Below are positions 34,741-47,999 of a stretch of 64,000 bases of DNA, piece by piece. The stretch is from Isoetes taiwanensis (lineage: Eukaryota > Streptophyta > Lycopodiopsida > Isoetales > Isoetaceae). A program made the translations under genes and the position numbers. The notes beneath the pieces were generated by a model. The model saw only the letters and a program-made list of their open reading frames with translations. It was not told the origin of the DNA and made no database searches. The number at the start of each line of letters is the position of its first letter. The stretch's first letter is position 1. The DNA lies in the NCBI GenBank assembly GCA_021234155.1, contig JAJEKV010000031.1, positions 11,383,876 to 11,447,875 on the forward strand, given 5' to 3'.

Positions 34741-37600
34741 TAAAGGAAAAATGACTATGAAGTTTGATTGAGCTTTACCTTGCGTAAATGAAGGATAATG
34801 TGCTCCCAAATCGACTATGTGTGAGAACATAATAGGTACTAATCTGGTTGCCAAAGAACTGGCATAGGGGTGGGAACCTCAGAAATGACATATAGAGAGT
34901 ATAATATTATACTCCCATGATACTTCACAAATTATAGTTTTATACTTTGCAATGAATTTTACTTCACAAATGAAACCCGTTTCTTGGAGTCATAATGTGT
35001 TTACGTTTTCTTTTCTTTCTTTGTTTGAATCCTTAGCAGCTTAGTTGTTATACTTTTGATCAATAGTGGTACATGATCTCAAATGTAATCTTTTTGAAAT
35101 ATATATTTGCAAAACAATGGTGAGCATGATGTGAAAACATTCCCTTGCTAATGTTTATCCTGCCATCAAAACTACTTTTCCTTCTTAGATTGCACATGAT
35201 TTTAGGAAAGAAGAATGGGGTTTTAGCTTCCTTGCAAAGAATAAGGCTACAGAATGGGGTGCAAAAAAAAAAATGGTGTTTCTTGTTCTCAAGTTTGAAT
35301 TTTCATGATGTTTTCAAGTCGCTGTGAAATGCCCAAGGTCGTGGATGTGAAATCCGTGATTTATTAAAAAAAAAAATTGACTATGCTCGTGATTTATGTT
35401 GTTCAAGATCTTCAAATGTCGGGCTATTTCATCATCAGATACAAGAGCAACTCAAGCGATAATTTGACATCCAAAGACAACAAAGTACAATTGTTGCCAC
35501 TATTGTTGCTACATTATTATTGTCATATACATTTGCACTCTTCTTCAAAAGTTTGGCCCCCAAATGTGGACAATATATCAATAATCAAGTAACATGAGAA
35601 GCCCTCTAATACATGAGTTGTTGTAGAGGTGGATTCATGTTACTCTTCAAGTATGTTTTGGTGTTATGATTGCTAAAGCTCAAGCATTAGGGAAGCCTTT
35701 AGCTTGTGGACAAAGATAATTAAAAATGGGATAAATTTAACCACTGTGGGAACTACATCATAAGATTCTACAAATCTATGATTTTGCTAATCACATCAAG
35801 GTGCCAAAGGCGATGAGAAGAAGAGCAAATTCCACACATTTACCTTCGATGCTTTGATCCTCCATCTTTACTGTAAGAAATATTTGGCCCGCTATGTCTT
35901 CTAAGCATTTATATAAAAAGTAGCACATCAAATACCCAATAGGTTCCCGGATCTTCTTTGCAATTTTCCTCAAGAAAACGCAATACGTAGAGAGCCCATT
36001 TTGTTGCACTACATGTGGCTGGAAAAGGCTATCCCATCTTTCTCCAACCCCTTTAACATGAAAATATCATCCGCTTTTACCAGCCATACCCTTGAACCAC
36101 GCCATTACGATGATAAACAAATTGCAAGTTCAGTAATACTTGCCATGCATCCAAAATTTTACATTAGAGGTGTCACCGGCAATGTTACCTCTCGATAGCT
36201 ATCAAGAAGTAAGAATGCGCTTTCAAGGAGCCGAAGAGATAATTATGAATCTTTACCGCCGTTCTATCTCCACCAAGTGTAAACTCCAGTACATGCTTGT
36301 CATTGCCGAAAAGCAATAAGTCACTACCCAAAAATTTTTGCGTCTCTCGTAAAAAGAGGAAGGAAAGGTTAAAAGCTTACAAAAAATGGTTAAAATAGGT
36401 GTGCTTAAATGCAAACTTGAACTTAATTTCTAGTCGAACTACTCTTGTGACAAATCCCGCAAGATACTATTTGAATCACTTTAGAGAGCTAGCAAAAGAC
36501 AACCCTCCTTAATTCTCGATATGAATTTGTGCGTGCTTTTAAAAAAAGCTTTAGTTTCCTTGCGAAGCTTTTAAGTGTATTTGTTTGAAAGGAGAAAGCG
36601 TAACTTACCTATAAGTCGCTATCTCTGCCATCCGCTCATAAAATGCTTACAAAGATTATTCGATAGAAAGCTACCACACAATGTTATGTCCGTGAGCCAG
36701 ATGGCTTACCTCCATGGCGATACCACCGCCGTGGTCATCCATCACCGGGATAGAGGCACACCATTGCACGCGAGCCCAAAGAGCTAATTGGGGTTGTTCG
36801 ATTCCTCTCTCCACCCGCTCTTTGGAAGAAATCTGCAGCCCTTAAAGAATCAATTGGAGCAAGATCCGTTGCTTGCCCGGTTTGAGGGCCCAAGAGCCGA
36901 TTCACAGCCATGAGAGCCGGCAAGGGATTCGTCCCGAGGTGCCGGAGTAGCCTGGCCCCTTACCGCCATGGATACGCCTTCGCTAACCCTAGCAAAAACC
37001 AGCGTAACCGGGGGTTGGGAAGAAGGCTAGGCGCTTGGTCTCGCCTTGGAATTTTAATCGCGGGTAATTTGAATTTTTAGCGGCAACCTTCTTAAGGTCT
37101 TTTTGTTATGTTAGGCACGCCAAAGATGCTTCTTGAGCTTGAATTCCATTGAGCAATAATACTGAGATTTAAGAATTACATTGTTGTTGGTCAACATTGT
37201 TCAATGTTTTAGTCTTGATGTGTATACGGCATACATTGGTATTGTTGGCTAGGTGCAATGGACTTGTACCTTATTGTGTTTGGTATAGGAATTTTTTTGA
37301 CCTTTAACATATGCATGCATAGAAGGAAGGAAGGAAGGAAGTTTATTTTAACGTATGCATAGAGTGTGCACTGTAGTTTGAATTCATTTGGAATCACCTA
37401 AAAAAGGCTAATAAGGTTGTCTCAATGATCTTAATATTTCTAAAATCAATGTGTTTTATATCCGAGGTGTGTAATGAAACATAATTACCCACCTACAAGA
37501 TTGGTGTTTTGAAGCAAGTTCCTGATTTTTCCAGAACATGGGCAAGAAGCTTCTTCCCCATAATTAGCTTCACCAAAGAACTTGTTGCAATTCTCGGTTG
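34741..37600. other. intergenic region, no gene supported
   Basis: AT-rich DNA, moderately GC-rich at 36.6-37.0 kb. Frames at 35377-36198, 36575-36787 and 36735-36923 show no recognised domain. A GGAA microsatellite is at 37322-37341. Confidence 0.5.
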
Positions 37601-37663
37601 CCTATGCCTTGCTCTAATTTATAAGTAACTAAAGGCTTGGAATTTTGTGATGATACATTGAAG

Positions 37664-39455
37664 TTATTCTTTAGCTGTGGCATAAACGTTTGACAGCAAG
37701 ACATATCCACGATCACTTGATGGATCTACCTGAAGAAGCTGATACGTGGATCTCTTCGCCCGTTCTACATCATCATGAGCTATACATGCACTAATCAAAA
37801 TTGTCCAAGCTATACTTTCCTGTGCAAACGGCATTTCATGGATAACATCCTCTGCTTCATCCAGTTGCCCTACTCGCCCAAGAAGGTCTATGATGCAATG
37901 GTACTGCTCTATTGATGGCATGATACCAGGGTCTTTGCTGACTGAGGCAAAATAATGGTAACCTTCAGCAAGAAGACCTGCATGACCACAGGCAGTGAAT
38001 ATAGCAACAAAGGTGATCATATCTGCCTTCACAGCATTTGACTGCATTTGTCACGATATAGCTGCAGTGTCATTGTGGCATTGCCGTGCTGGGCAAACAT
38101 TGTGATTATGGAATTCCAGGAGATCCTATCCCAGCAGGGCATCTTCTCAAAAGCCCTCTGTGCCTCATTTAAACTTCCACATCTCCCATACATATTAATA
38201 ATAGCATTGCCCACAGGCAAATCTGAAATATATCCATAATCAACAATCTGATAATGTACCTTGCGTTCTGTCGTTAGGGCAGAAAGGTTTGCATATGCAG
38301 TTAGAATAGCTACTAATATGACCCCATCTGGCTTGACAGCTTCTGTGCACATATGCTCATAGAGTTAAAGGGCCTCCTTGCTACATCCAAACTGAGCACA
38401 GCCAACAATCAATGTAGTCCAGGAGACCACACTGTAGTGAGGCACCGTATTGAACAGATAATATGAAGCCTCCAAATCTTCACATTGAGCATACATTTTT
38501 ATCAACGTTGTCATGGCCATAGTATCAGATGCAAATTCACTACGAATAATACAAGCATGGATCAATCTACCTTCTACTAACATATTTGGAACAGTGCACC
38601 AGGAATAGTGAACAGGGTAATTCTGTCAGGTGTCATGCCTCCAAGGCGCATGCACTTAAAAAGATGCAAAGCATAGTCATTTTTGTCATGCTGGATGGAG
38701 GCCGATATCATGACTGTCCTTGTAAACACATTCCTTTGTTGCAGTTTTTCAAACATTTCACGGGCTTTATTGAAACTGCCACAATCTCCATACATTTTGA
38801 CAATTGCTGTTCCAAGAACAACATCTGACTCTGAGGCATTACCAATGATGATGTCATGAATAAACATATCCTCTTCAAGGTTGCCAAGGCTGCCACATGC
38901 ATTTATAACGCTGGAAAATGTAAATCTGTCTGGCTTTTCTCCTTCTTCTAGCATTTTCTTGAAGAGTTTCATTGCTTCTGCACCATAACCTTGTTGTACA
39001 TATGCAGATATCATAGCAGTCCATGAGATGACATCTCTATTCTCCATTCCGTTGAACACATTAAGGGCATCTAAAAGGCTACCACACTTACCATACATCT
39101 TAAGGAGTGCAGTTTTGACAACAATATCATTTTCAGGAACATTGATATTAATCCAACCATGAGTAAACCTGGCTTCACTCAAAGCTCCAACTCTAGAACA
39201 TGCATTAATAATTGTAAGCAGGGTAATTCGATCAGGTTGCAGAGACTTATGCTGCATCTTGTAAAGTTGTCTAATGATCTCATGGTAATGTTCTTGCCTG
39301 TTGCATGCAGAAACCATTACTGCCCAGATGGTTTCATCTCTGTTAGATATTTGCTTAATCGTTTGCCATACTTCTCTCGACCTTTCTAATCCGCCTCCAC
39401 CAGCATTAAGGCTGTTATCTCCTCTTCCCCCTTTAGAACCATGCAAATCTATCAA
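37664..39455 (-). pseudogene. PLS/E-class pentatricopeptide repeat protein, three lesions
   Basis: Organelle RNA-binding protein family. The minus strand shows consecutive PPR motifs: KPDRITLLTIINACSRVG, DIVVKTALLKMYGKCGSL, RDVISWTAMISAYVQQGYG, KPDRFTFSSVINACGSLG, DRISWNSIITMFAQHGN, then an E-type end with SIEQYHCIIDLLGRVGQLDEA and YVLLSNVYATAKE. The frame is broken three times: a one-base loss near 38590, an in-frame TAA at 38365-38363, and a one-base loss near 38045. Both losses lie in short A runs, so assembly error cannot be excluded. The protein ends inside the E region with no DYW domain, and the annotated Met at 39455 precedes a low-complexity Gly-rich stretch, so the true N-terminus may lie in another exon. 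No intron is evident. Confidence 0.85.
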
Positions 39456-40844
39456 GTTAGTATTTTGTCTGATAACTCGACTTTGCTAATTTTTTTGAAT
39501 AAATATTATGTTCGTAAACATCGTAACAATCCAAACCCCGAGAACATAATCCAAATTGGTATGACGTTGGCTTCAATCTGGAGATGGAGCTCCTCGTTGT
39601 CATGAATTTGCCTTCTGTGCAATATTCTATTTTTGGCTATTTCACGTTCAGTGAGCTAAATCACAATAGAGAGTACTCATACATTTAAGGCATCTTCCTG
39701 CTTAAAGTACATGTCTTGCCATAACAGAGCATACCGCATAACAATGAGGCAAGGCCTATGAAGAGGACCTTTCAGACCACTGTTTCAAACTGGGGACATG
39801 CAATTCGAGCTTGACTGTCCCCTTTCTGCATTCCTTTCTCTGTTGTGATAAGTATGACTTTTCTTCTTACCCGTCACACCAATGTCAACCAATAAATAAA
39901 GGAAGAGCCTAACAGAGATAAACATAGAAATCACCAATTGACCAACAAATCCCCGCACTGGACAGAAATATGTGGAATCAAAGAGCTGAATTACATGAAA
40001 TTTAAGCTATCAAAGCGTCAGACAACAATATCAGACAGAAGTCCTTTTTTAGTGAGATGGTCATGGATTTTTCTACCGTGCTCAATAGCTCCCACTATGC
40101 TACATGCCTTTAAATGCTTGAATATGTATGTTTCTCTGGATTGATGCTCTCATATTCCATTGTGTTATACAGCTGAAGTGCCATCTCACCTTTGCCAGAT
40201 TTAGCATGGCTTGCACTCCATGTATACAAACTTGGTTTGGTAATCCTAGAAAATGCTTTGTCTGCTTCAACTAAGTTTTTAGAGAAGGAAAAAAAACACG
40301 TACCAAGTGATCAGTCAGTGCAGCATAGCATCTAGTCCATCATGGGCAATTACAGACTGCCCATCCAAAATCTTGTTCATTTGTGCCACTCATACATGAT
40401 ACATCAACCGGTAAGCAAGATCTCTAGATATAGCCATTCCCTGCAACTGCATAATTTTACAGAGATAAGCACTCTGCAAACCATGCCATCATTTGGAAAC
40501 TGAAATAAGCCCAGCTATGGCACCTCTGACAATCAGGACCATCCACAGGATTTTTGCGCTTGCTACAAAATCCAGATCCGTTTACAATCTAATCCATGTA
40601 CCAAGTTACCTACTAGTGCAAGGCTATGGCGACAATCAGGGGCAAATACTCAGACACAAAATTCTCCAGGCCAGAGTAGTTGCCTTTTGCCAAGAATGGT
40701 CAATTAAATATAAATATGGCTGGATCAATCGCCCGAGTGGATGCCGGAGTGAGAGAATTTCCAGAAGCTCAAAAATAGAAGGAAACAGAGAATGCGGAGA
40801 ATAGAACGAAGGTGAAGTCGGAAACAAGCCCGGTATAGAAGGCC

Positions 40845-40988
40845 ATGGCTACGAAGGAAAACCGAGACGAAACAATAGTCTCGCAGCAACAGCGGCTTGA
40901 GCGTCAGGTCGAATTACTTGGATTTTCTAATTTTCCTAGCCCTGGATTGGAAATTACAGAATCGACGGCTCAACATGTTTTGAGTTGA
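40845..40988 (+). CDS. 47 aa ORF, possible first exon
   Basis: ATG GCT opens a frame of 47 residues beginning MATKENRDETIVSQQQRLER and ending GLEITESTAQHVLS. The composition (Glu, Gln, Arg, then a Phe/Pro segment) is protein-like, and the start context GCCATGGC is strong for a plant gene. No continuation was found downstream. It may be the first exon of a gene whose other exons are lost, or a short unrelated protein; the family is not recognised. Confidence 0.3.
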   Translation: MATKENRDETIVSQQQRLERQVELLGFSNFPSPGLEITESTAQHVLS

Positions 40989-41659
40989 CGTGGCAAGCCG
41001 TGGCATAGCTAAATTGCAGGAAAGTGGGCAGGGGGTTAGGCAACCCTGCTAAAAACCATGTTATTCTAAAGAATATGACGTGGCATCATCTCCTCCATTG
41101 ATTTCATCAAATGGGCTAAAATTAGATAACACTTACACAATAACATTATAATATAAAGATGGTTGGCATTTTTCCAAGTATATTGGTATCAGTAAAAGCA
41201 GGAGGTTTAACAACAATTACAAGAATCTTATCTCTACTATGATCTGCATTTATGTTTAAGAAGAATACAAAGATGTGATCCATGTCCAGAAAATCGATGC
41301 AAACTCTCTCCTTCATCGTATGATTTTGCAATTGAACCATACTTTCATAGCATTTCTTCCTTCTCACTACATAAAAGCCTTGTTAGTTTGCAAACCCACT
41401 CTATCTGGCTCACGCAACATATTGAAGGATCTCCACATTACTATCTTGGCCAATTATTTTTAGCGCGATGATCGATGTTCTTTGGGCACATTTGGGCAAA
41501 TTAACCTGCTTTTTTCCATTTTAGAAGAAATGGAAAAGATTCAAATGGCAACTAGCCCCATTACTTATAATGCACTAATGGAAGCCTGCGCATGTATGTA
41601 TAATCTATTTATTCTATATGGATCGTAGAACAAGTATTTTATTAGACATCTTTGAGGAC

Positions 41660-41830
41660 AACCGATCTTGATGGTTCTTGTGTTGATTTGCATAGAGAGG
41701 GGGAAAAAGCTTGGGATCTCTATAATGACATGCAGCGATGAACATGCAACCCATTGTCTCTACCTTAAATGCCACGATCCGATCGGCTCTTTGTAAGTCA
41801 ATGAGAATGTATAAAATAAGCAGTATTCAT
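41660..41830 (+). repeat. direct repeat, copy 2 (first copy at 34406-34575)
   Basis: Same order of blocks as the copy at 34.4 kb but without the RRM exon in front. Just upstream, at 41545-41590, ATTACTTATAATGCACTAAT encodes ITYNALMEAC, a PPR-like motif, so gene-fragment material is present here too. Confidence 0.8.
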
Positions 41831-42609
41831 ATAGATACCTACTGTGGGTATGTGAAAATCCCCTCTTTTGACCCGGTTAAGCAAACCAATATCTTCATTA
41901 GAATCACCTTTGTCATTAGAGTCGTCATCATCCCGACATATTGGCTCTCATCAAAATAACTGCCTTCATCTTCTTCATCGGTACTTATTTGTATATTCTC
42001 AATCACAAAATGCATCCTTACTCTTGCTTGAGAAGTCATGCAAGGTCCATTGTCGTTGAGGAGCCATGGGATAAATCTACAATACAAAAAGATATTTATC
42101 AAGCCAAAGAAGGTTGGACTACCACATCAAGAGGTTGGACTACCACATCAAGAAGTTTTGAGGAGGTCACATCATTCCCTTTGTGAGCATATAATAATCG
42201 GTTTAGCGACATTCCCTTTACATGGATTCCACGCAGAGTCAAAGCGGATAAACATTATTATATCTTTTGGTGATCGCGATAGGAATAGCAAAAGCAAGGC
42301 GTTTTTGCATATGCCTTTACCCTAACGCCAAGAGCACATAAAATTTGGCTTAATCCCTTTTAAAACACTCCCACAGCTATATCTATGGCAAAATAAGCAT
42401 ATGGTCGAACTCCAACTCCCCGCTTTTACGATGGCTGATTCCTCTTTGCTCCTAGGGCAGATAGAATTCCAAAAATCGCGAAACCATAGTAAAGGGAAAA
42501 TAAGTCCGATTTTATGTTTGGCGATTTTTTTTTTTCATAAGCGAGAGGTCATTAAAATTCATGAAGGTTTTTTGCCAACCAAAAAAATTGCCCTTTTACG
42601 AAAATTAAG

Positions 42610-43260
42610 CCCTTAAAATTTTTCGATCTTTGTGAAGATTGAAGCGGTAGTTGATTGGCCAAAGACTGAAGAATATCCATGAAGTGAGGAGCTTCGCCTT
42701 TGGCTTAGCGGGGTATTATTACTTAAAGTTCGTCGGAACTTTGCAAAGGTAAGCGGCAACCGGCTAATGGATCTCCGCAAAAGCGAGAGAATATAAAAGA
42801 TTGGGCGGTGATTGGCAAAAGAAGGCTCATCGCGTTGAGACATTGAAGGAAGCTTTAACGACCCCTAGTCTTAATATTGCGTTTATCCGTAGAAAGATAA
42901 GTTGGTGGCAACCGATGTTAGCAAGATTACAACAGAGCCGGTCTTAATGCGGGAGGAGAGGATAGTAGCGTATGATTCAAGGAAGATGAACGACGTCGAA
43001 ACGCGTTACCCAACCCACCGGGGAGTTGCTAGCAAAGATCGGTTGAGCATTGAGAATATGGAGGGGAAGTTCCAATTAGATACTGGACTATCAAAGTCTA
43101 CAATGTCTTCACCCAACCACATCTCAACTTAAGATAAAGGAGATGGATGGAATTCACGGAAGAGTACGATTTTGACATCGTGTACAAGCGGAACCACGAT
43201 CAACGTGGTTCGCGGATGCACTCTGAAGGCACCCCTGGCGACTAGAGTCCATTGCAATGC
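42610..43260 (+). mobile_element. Ty3/gypsy RT-RNase H fragment
   Basis: The plus strand encodes KIEAVVDWPKTEEYP near 42640, a shifted FAKVSGNRL piece, and at about 42930-43130 an RNase H stretch: LMREERIVAYDSRKMNDVE, then RYPTH and KFQLDT. This is followed by EEYDFDIVYK and TTINVV near 43155-43215. These are the end of RT and the RNase H of a Ty3 element of the plant type, distinct from the relic at 8-11 kb. Several frameshifts occur, and no LTR was seen. Confidence 0.75.
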
Positions 43261-45150
43261 TATATCAACACTCACGATTGAATTTGACAGAATATATGAG
43301 AGATAATGCCAGCGCCTGCCGAGGATTTCAAGGAAGCATGGGCAAGCCTTTCCTAAGGAGGCAAGAACAGGACAAAGAGGTAAATTTATATTGGTGGTGT
43401 ACAAAAAGCGGTCAGGGACATCGGGTGCTTGGCGGTCTTTGGGGACCTTCATCGTGGCGTCTTTGGCACCGTCCTTTATTTTCACTCCCGCCATTTTTCC
43501 CAACCTCGAGCGGTTGATCTCGGATCAATTTTGGAGGATCGGCGGATTGTTTGTCCAAGTCGGCGATCCACGGTATGTAACAATTAGGATGGTGCTTGGA
43601 ATTTGCAATTGGCGGGCAAATTTTCCAAAAGCCTCGTTTGTTTGGCGAGAATCATTTCTTTGCTTTTCTTTCTGAGATGTTTTCCAATGCATCTCGAGTG
43701 GGAAGGGAAGGCGCATTCCTACGGCCATTTCTAAGAATGGAACAAGATTTGATCCCGATAATTTCTTGTCCGGTTGCATAATCTTATGCAACAAATCAGA
43801 AACAATTTAAGCGGTGTGTGGTCGGTGGCCTCCAAAATTCTTGAGAATAAGCCTTATCTTGAGCCTTTTGCAAATGTTCACGATGTTCGAGAACAATCTT
43901 TTGGCTATGAATACATTCAGTGTGATAGTTCAATAATCGGCGGTTCTATCAACATTGAATTTGGTTATGTTATTGATTTGCTCTTAATTTGCGAGAACAC
44001 GAGAAAGATACACTGATTTTCAACATATGATGCTCTGGTCTTGAATCTGCGAAGACATTCAAGCCTGACACATGGAGGACCAAGTTGAAGCGGTCATTGC
44101 TTTCATTTGCAATAAAATTTATTGCTTAATTTTTCGAAGTTTTATTAATTGCGAGAATGCGGAAGAGAGGAAGAAGAGGATTTCTTTGTCCATGAAGCCA
44201 TCCAAGATTATCTGAGAGGACATCAAAGATTATCGCGAGGACATCAAGACCATCACATGTATGACAAAATTGAAACGAGGTTATTGGTCTTTGTCTTGAC
44301 TTCCTTTTGGTGCTCAAGTTATGTGCATCTTGTGCTTTATTTAAATAAGCGTTGTTATTTCGCGAGAATCTGAAGCACAAAAAAATTTGTTAATCTATAG
44401 GAAAATCGATGCACAAAAAAAAAGGCTTGCGAGCAAGAAAAAAAGCAAGGGAGGCTGAATTGTTAGAAGATGACAAAGATCACGGAAGATGTTTTGAGCA
44501 AGAGAAGAAAACAACAAATGTCAAGTTGATTCTGAGAACAAGCTAATAAGGTATGTGGAAAAAAAGCGTCAAAAAGGAGAGGAGAGAAGTTCTTCAAGGT
44601 CTTTGCTAAGATCTTTGCCGAATTTGAAATGTTGAAATTGAAAGAAGTAGGGACAATGACTAAGATTGTCAACAACTTGAAAATTCTCTTGCAAAGCATA
44701 AGTATGCCGTCGGCCCGATGTGCTTACGACAAGGACCTCACCATGGTATATCTTTGTTGTACACGGCACTAATTGCTTGGGAACTTCCAGTGCTTGAACT
44801 TGAATAGAAGATATGTTACTCTGGCAGTTCGAGAGAAGGAAAACAATGAGAAATTGGTGATGGCCCATGGTCAATGTTTAAAAAGAAAACCAGATCGATA
44901 AACTAAGCGGGAAACAACGAAATTAGTAAGCGACTTTTGGACTTTTTTGGGACCACGAGTTTCACCATGCAAGAAACATGTTATTAAGATTAGGCTTGGT
45001 AAAGGAAACAAGATAATGCATGCTCTTCACTTTCTGGAGGCGGGGTTATTTTATTTTTGTTTGAAATTTATCATTTCATTTCTTCACAATACTAACTCTT
45101 TTTGTTGCTTATAATGCGATTGCACTTTTTATGCAAGATTTGAAGAAGAA
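43260..45150. other. intergenic region, no gene supported
   Basis: The frames at 43391-43794 and 43774-44016 could be remnants of the preceding retroelement but show no named domain. A short repeat of GAGAGGACATCAAAGATTAT is near 44213-44250. Confidence 0.4.
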
Positions 45151-46263
45151 TATCAAAATTTGAAGTATCGTTCTCATCATTTAGTGCACTAAAACCTCCA
45201 TTAGTTCGAAAAGTAAAGGATAGAAAACTTGTTGTTGTGTGTACCACATGAGGCTTGACTATGTCGGACAAGCACTAAACAAAATTAGGCTGGATAGAAA
45301 TATTCATGGTGTTGACTGCGGTTGTACTTGTTAAATGCGTGGTCTTTGGACCAGAAATGTGAAGCAAATGCAATGACCTACAAATCATCAAGTGATTTGT
45401 GGAGGTCAATTGTATGTGCTAAGGATATTCTTGATGAGTGGTATGCTCATGGCGCATGTTCTTTGAAATGCACAACACATTGGCCCTTCTAAGTTACCTA
45501 TGTGTCCTAAAAAATTGAGCAAGAGTTCGGGGCATTTGGTAGAATGGAAAACCTTTGGGAGGGTATGTGAAGCATATTAAGTTTTTCATGTGTGGTAGTC
45601 TTAAACTTATTTTGTGGTTGTACTTTTTTTCTTCCCGGTTTTGAATCAAAAAAGGGTTGATGGCAAAGGTGGGACAAAATTGGTTCCAAAGCCAATTGTG
45701 AAGCTTGTATACAAGACCGGTTCAACGGCGGATGTCTTTGTCTTATGCCAAAAACATTGTGGTGAATTCATTCCCCATAACTTCTGAGGCAAGGTGGCAA
45801 ACAAAGCAATTCGAGAGAATGTCTAGGCACTTTCCCGAAAAACAACGTGGTATCAGTCATAGATTTTGCTGAAAACTATACCTTCAAAATACAGCAGGAA
45901 ATCCAAAGCTTGCATTGGAGAAATGATCAGTGCACAATACTTGTGCACATCGATTCTGAGCATGCAGCGAGAGAGAGGTTGAAGAAAATCTTTCGGCCGG
46001 TGGTGACAGGCATATCATCAAGGAGACTCATTTTTACATTTCGGATGATAGAGATCATGACACCTTATTTGTCCAGCACTGTCTAAACAAGCATGGTGAT
46101 TACTTGGCCAGCAAGTTAGTCAGATACAACAACCATGTAATGTGGTCTGATGGCTGCTCACACCAGTTCAAGGGTGCAAGAACATTCTACTTTCTTGGGA
46201 GATTCTATAAGAGCTCTGGCATTCCAATAAACTGGAACTACTTTGCTTCATATCATGGAAAAG

Positions 46264-46332
46264 GTAAATTCAGATCAGTTTTTGATTGGCCTACATTTTG
46301 TAAGACAATAGACACAATTGTTTGAATGGCAG
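46264..46332 (+). other. 69 bp intron inside the transposase gene
   Basis: Removing GTAAAT...GGCAG joins HGKG to EHDGAGAVVLK in one frame across a split Gly codon, restoring a continuous motif. This supports a spliced nuclear transcript and a true gene rather than chance frames. Confidence 0.75.
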
Positions 46333-46509
46333 GTGAGCATGATGGGGCAGGGGCTGTTGTTCTCAAAGAGAGCACTCACACCGAAATGTTAAAGAGGAAT
46401 TCCAAGCCTTTCTACGGGATGCTCATGATGTTGTTCAATTCTGCGGGGAACACTTCAAGGATTACGACAAACATAGGTACATTCTACTTCAAGGATTCAT
46501 GGGCTGGCG

Positions 46510-46612
46510 TGGCGATTGCTCAATGTTACTCATCAATGTTACTTATTAGACACTACTCAATGTTACTCATCAATGTTACTTATTAGACACTACACAATGT
46601 TACTCAACAATC
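46510..46612. repeat. tandem repeat CAATGTTACT(CATCAATGTTACTTATTAGACA)
   Basis: ACTCATCAATGTTACTTATT and the following AGACACTAC occur twice head to tail with partial copies at both sides. They lie in what appears to be an intron of the transposase gene. Confidence 0.85.
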
Positions 46613-47310
46613 ATGTGTTTGTAGGTATTTTGGGAGATCAAGGTGGATGAAATGCTTGAGGGTTGGCGATTCGATTGTGCTACTTTAACGGTCCGGTAAA
46701 TTTCATAGCATCGGGCCGGTGAACTCCGGGGATGCCACTCAAGTTGCACATATGAATTACTCATGCTTTTGTCATAATTGTTGGGTGGGTAAAAATACGG
46801 TAAGTGCATACACAAAGATAGGATAGGTACACGGATGTTTTCAAATTAAGACCGAGGGGATTGAGGATGATCTTTGCACTTGTTGATGGGCGATCTATGA
46901 GGGAGATCTTTGAGTGGAAATCGAGATATTATAGATGTAGGAGAGAACTTTGCGGTGGTTGCTCCAGTGTAATAAGGAGAAAGGCTGATTTCTACATCTT
47001 AAAATGTCTTGTACCTAAGCATGTTGTAGAAAAGCATACAAAAGATCCTTGGGGACAAAAATTTGGGAGGAGGGAAGTGGTGGTCACGAGGCAAGTTTTA
47101 TAAAGCGGTGGGAGGCAGCCGGTATGAACTACTTGAATATGAGCGGGCTGCGGTGTTCTGATCCTTAATTGTCTCCTGCAATTTTGACATGAAGGATATA
47201 GGACATAATATGTTTGAATTGGAGGATGATGTCCATGAAAACATACTTGAAAGTTCTTGACGCATTCACATATACTAGCCCAATGTGATGTTCTTGGTAA
47301 TCATCGGATA

Positions 47311-47700
47311 AAATCTAAATGCAAGCAAGTCATCGAGCAAGTCAACGAGATAAGGCAGCCGGCAGAAGGCTGCGGGCAAGTCAGCCAGACAAATCAGCCG
47401 AGCAAGTCAGCGAGAGAGAAATCCAGCAGAGCAAGTCAACGGCCAAGTCAACATGCAAGTCAAAACAAGTCGGCCAAATCGGCAAGCAAGTCGGCGACCA
47501 ACTCAGCAGTCAAGTCAAAAGCCAAGTCATCGGGCAAGCCCGGCGGACCAAGTCATCGCCAAGTCGGCCAGGCAAGCCCGGCCAGACCAAGTCGGCGACC
47601 AACTCAACGACCATGTCGGCGGCCAACACAACGATAAGTCAGCGGCCAACTCAGCGGCCAAATTGGCAAACAAGTCGGCGACCAACCAACAATTGAACAA
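47311..47700 (+). repeat. AAGTCRGC-type minisatellite
   Basis: Degenerate units built from CAAGTC and CGGCCAA / AGCGAGC segments fill about 390 bp. All three plus frames stay open over much of it (83-126 aa, rich in Lys, Ser, Ala, Gln and Arg), which reflects the repeat rather than coding. It begins about 50 bases after the transposase reading ends. Confidence 0.85.
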
Positions 47701-47990
47701 TTGAATAATTCATTCATTCATTCAATGTAACATTCATTCATTGTAACATTCTTATTCAATGTCACATCCATTCATTGTAACATTCTTATTCAATGTAACA
47801 TTCATTCATTGTAAGATTCTTATTAGAATATGTTATTCACAATGTTATTTCCTTCATTATGATATCTATGATATCTTACTAATGTTATTAACTTCATTAT
47901 GATATCTTACTAATGTTATCTTACTTCATTCTTATTAGAATATGTTATTCACAATGTTATTTACTTCACTACATATATCTTACTAAAGTT
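47701..47990. repeat. ATTCATTCATTGTAACATTCTT and AATGTTATTT repeats
   Basis: ATTCATTCATTGTAACATTC recurs about four times, then GATATCTTACTAATGTTA and AATATGTTATTCACAATGTT twice each. A patchwork of short tandem repeats. Confidence 0.85.
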
Positions 47991-47999
47991 ATAAACATG

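Larger units (their letters stand above)
39490..42610. other. intergenic region with repeat fragments
   Basis: No recognised gene except the small ORF at 40845. Contains the second copy of the 34.4 kb direct repeat at 41660-41830 and a 21 bp tandem pair (GGTTGGACTACCACATCAAG) at 42112-42153. Confidence 0.5.
45160..47262 (+). pseudogene. DDE-like transposase gene, nearly full length, frameshifted
   Basis: Readable blocks in order: a Cys-containing N-terminal part and DLWRSIVCAKDILDEWYAHG at 45396-45460; VIDFAENYTFKIQQEIQSLH at about 45852-45910; FYISDDREHD near 46034; MWSDGCSHQFKGARTFYFLG at 46141-46200; HGKG split by an intron at 46264-46332 (GTAAAT..GGCAG) and continuing EHDGAGAVVLK. A CREHFKDYDKH-like block, SCFCHNC near 46770 and a C-terminal part ending ELEDDVHENILES follow. 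The spaced Asp residues (DFAENY, WSDG, HDGAGA) suggest an RNase H-fold transposase of a kind I associate with uncharacterised transposons of animals and seed-free plants; I cannot name the superfamily. A few single-base shifts and stops break it. It converges on the minus-strand gene at 48.7-51.1 kb. Confidence 0.7.

Noticed and set aside
47257-47704. Three overlapping Lys/Ser/Ala-rich frames of 83-126 aa
   Set aside because: All three frames of the minisatellite are open at once, so the openness is a property of the repeat.
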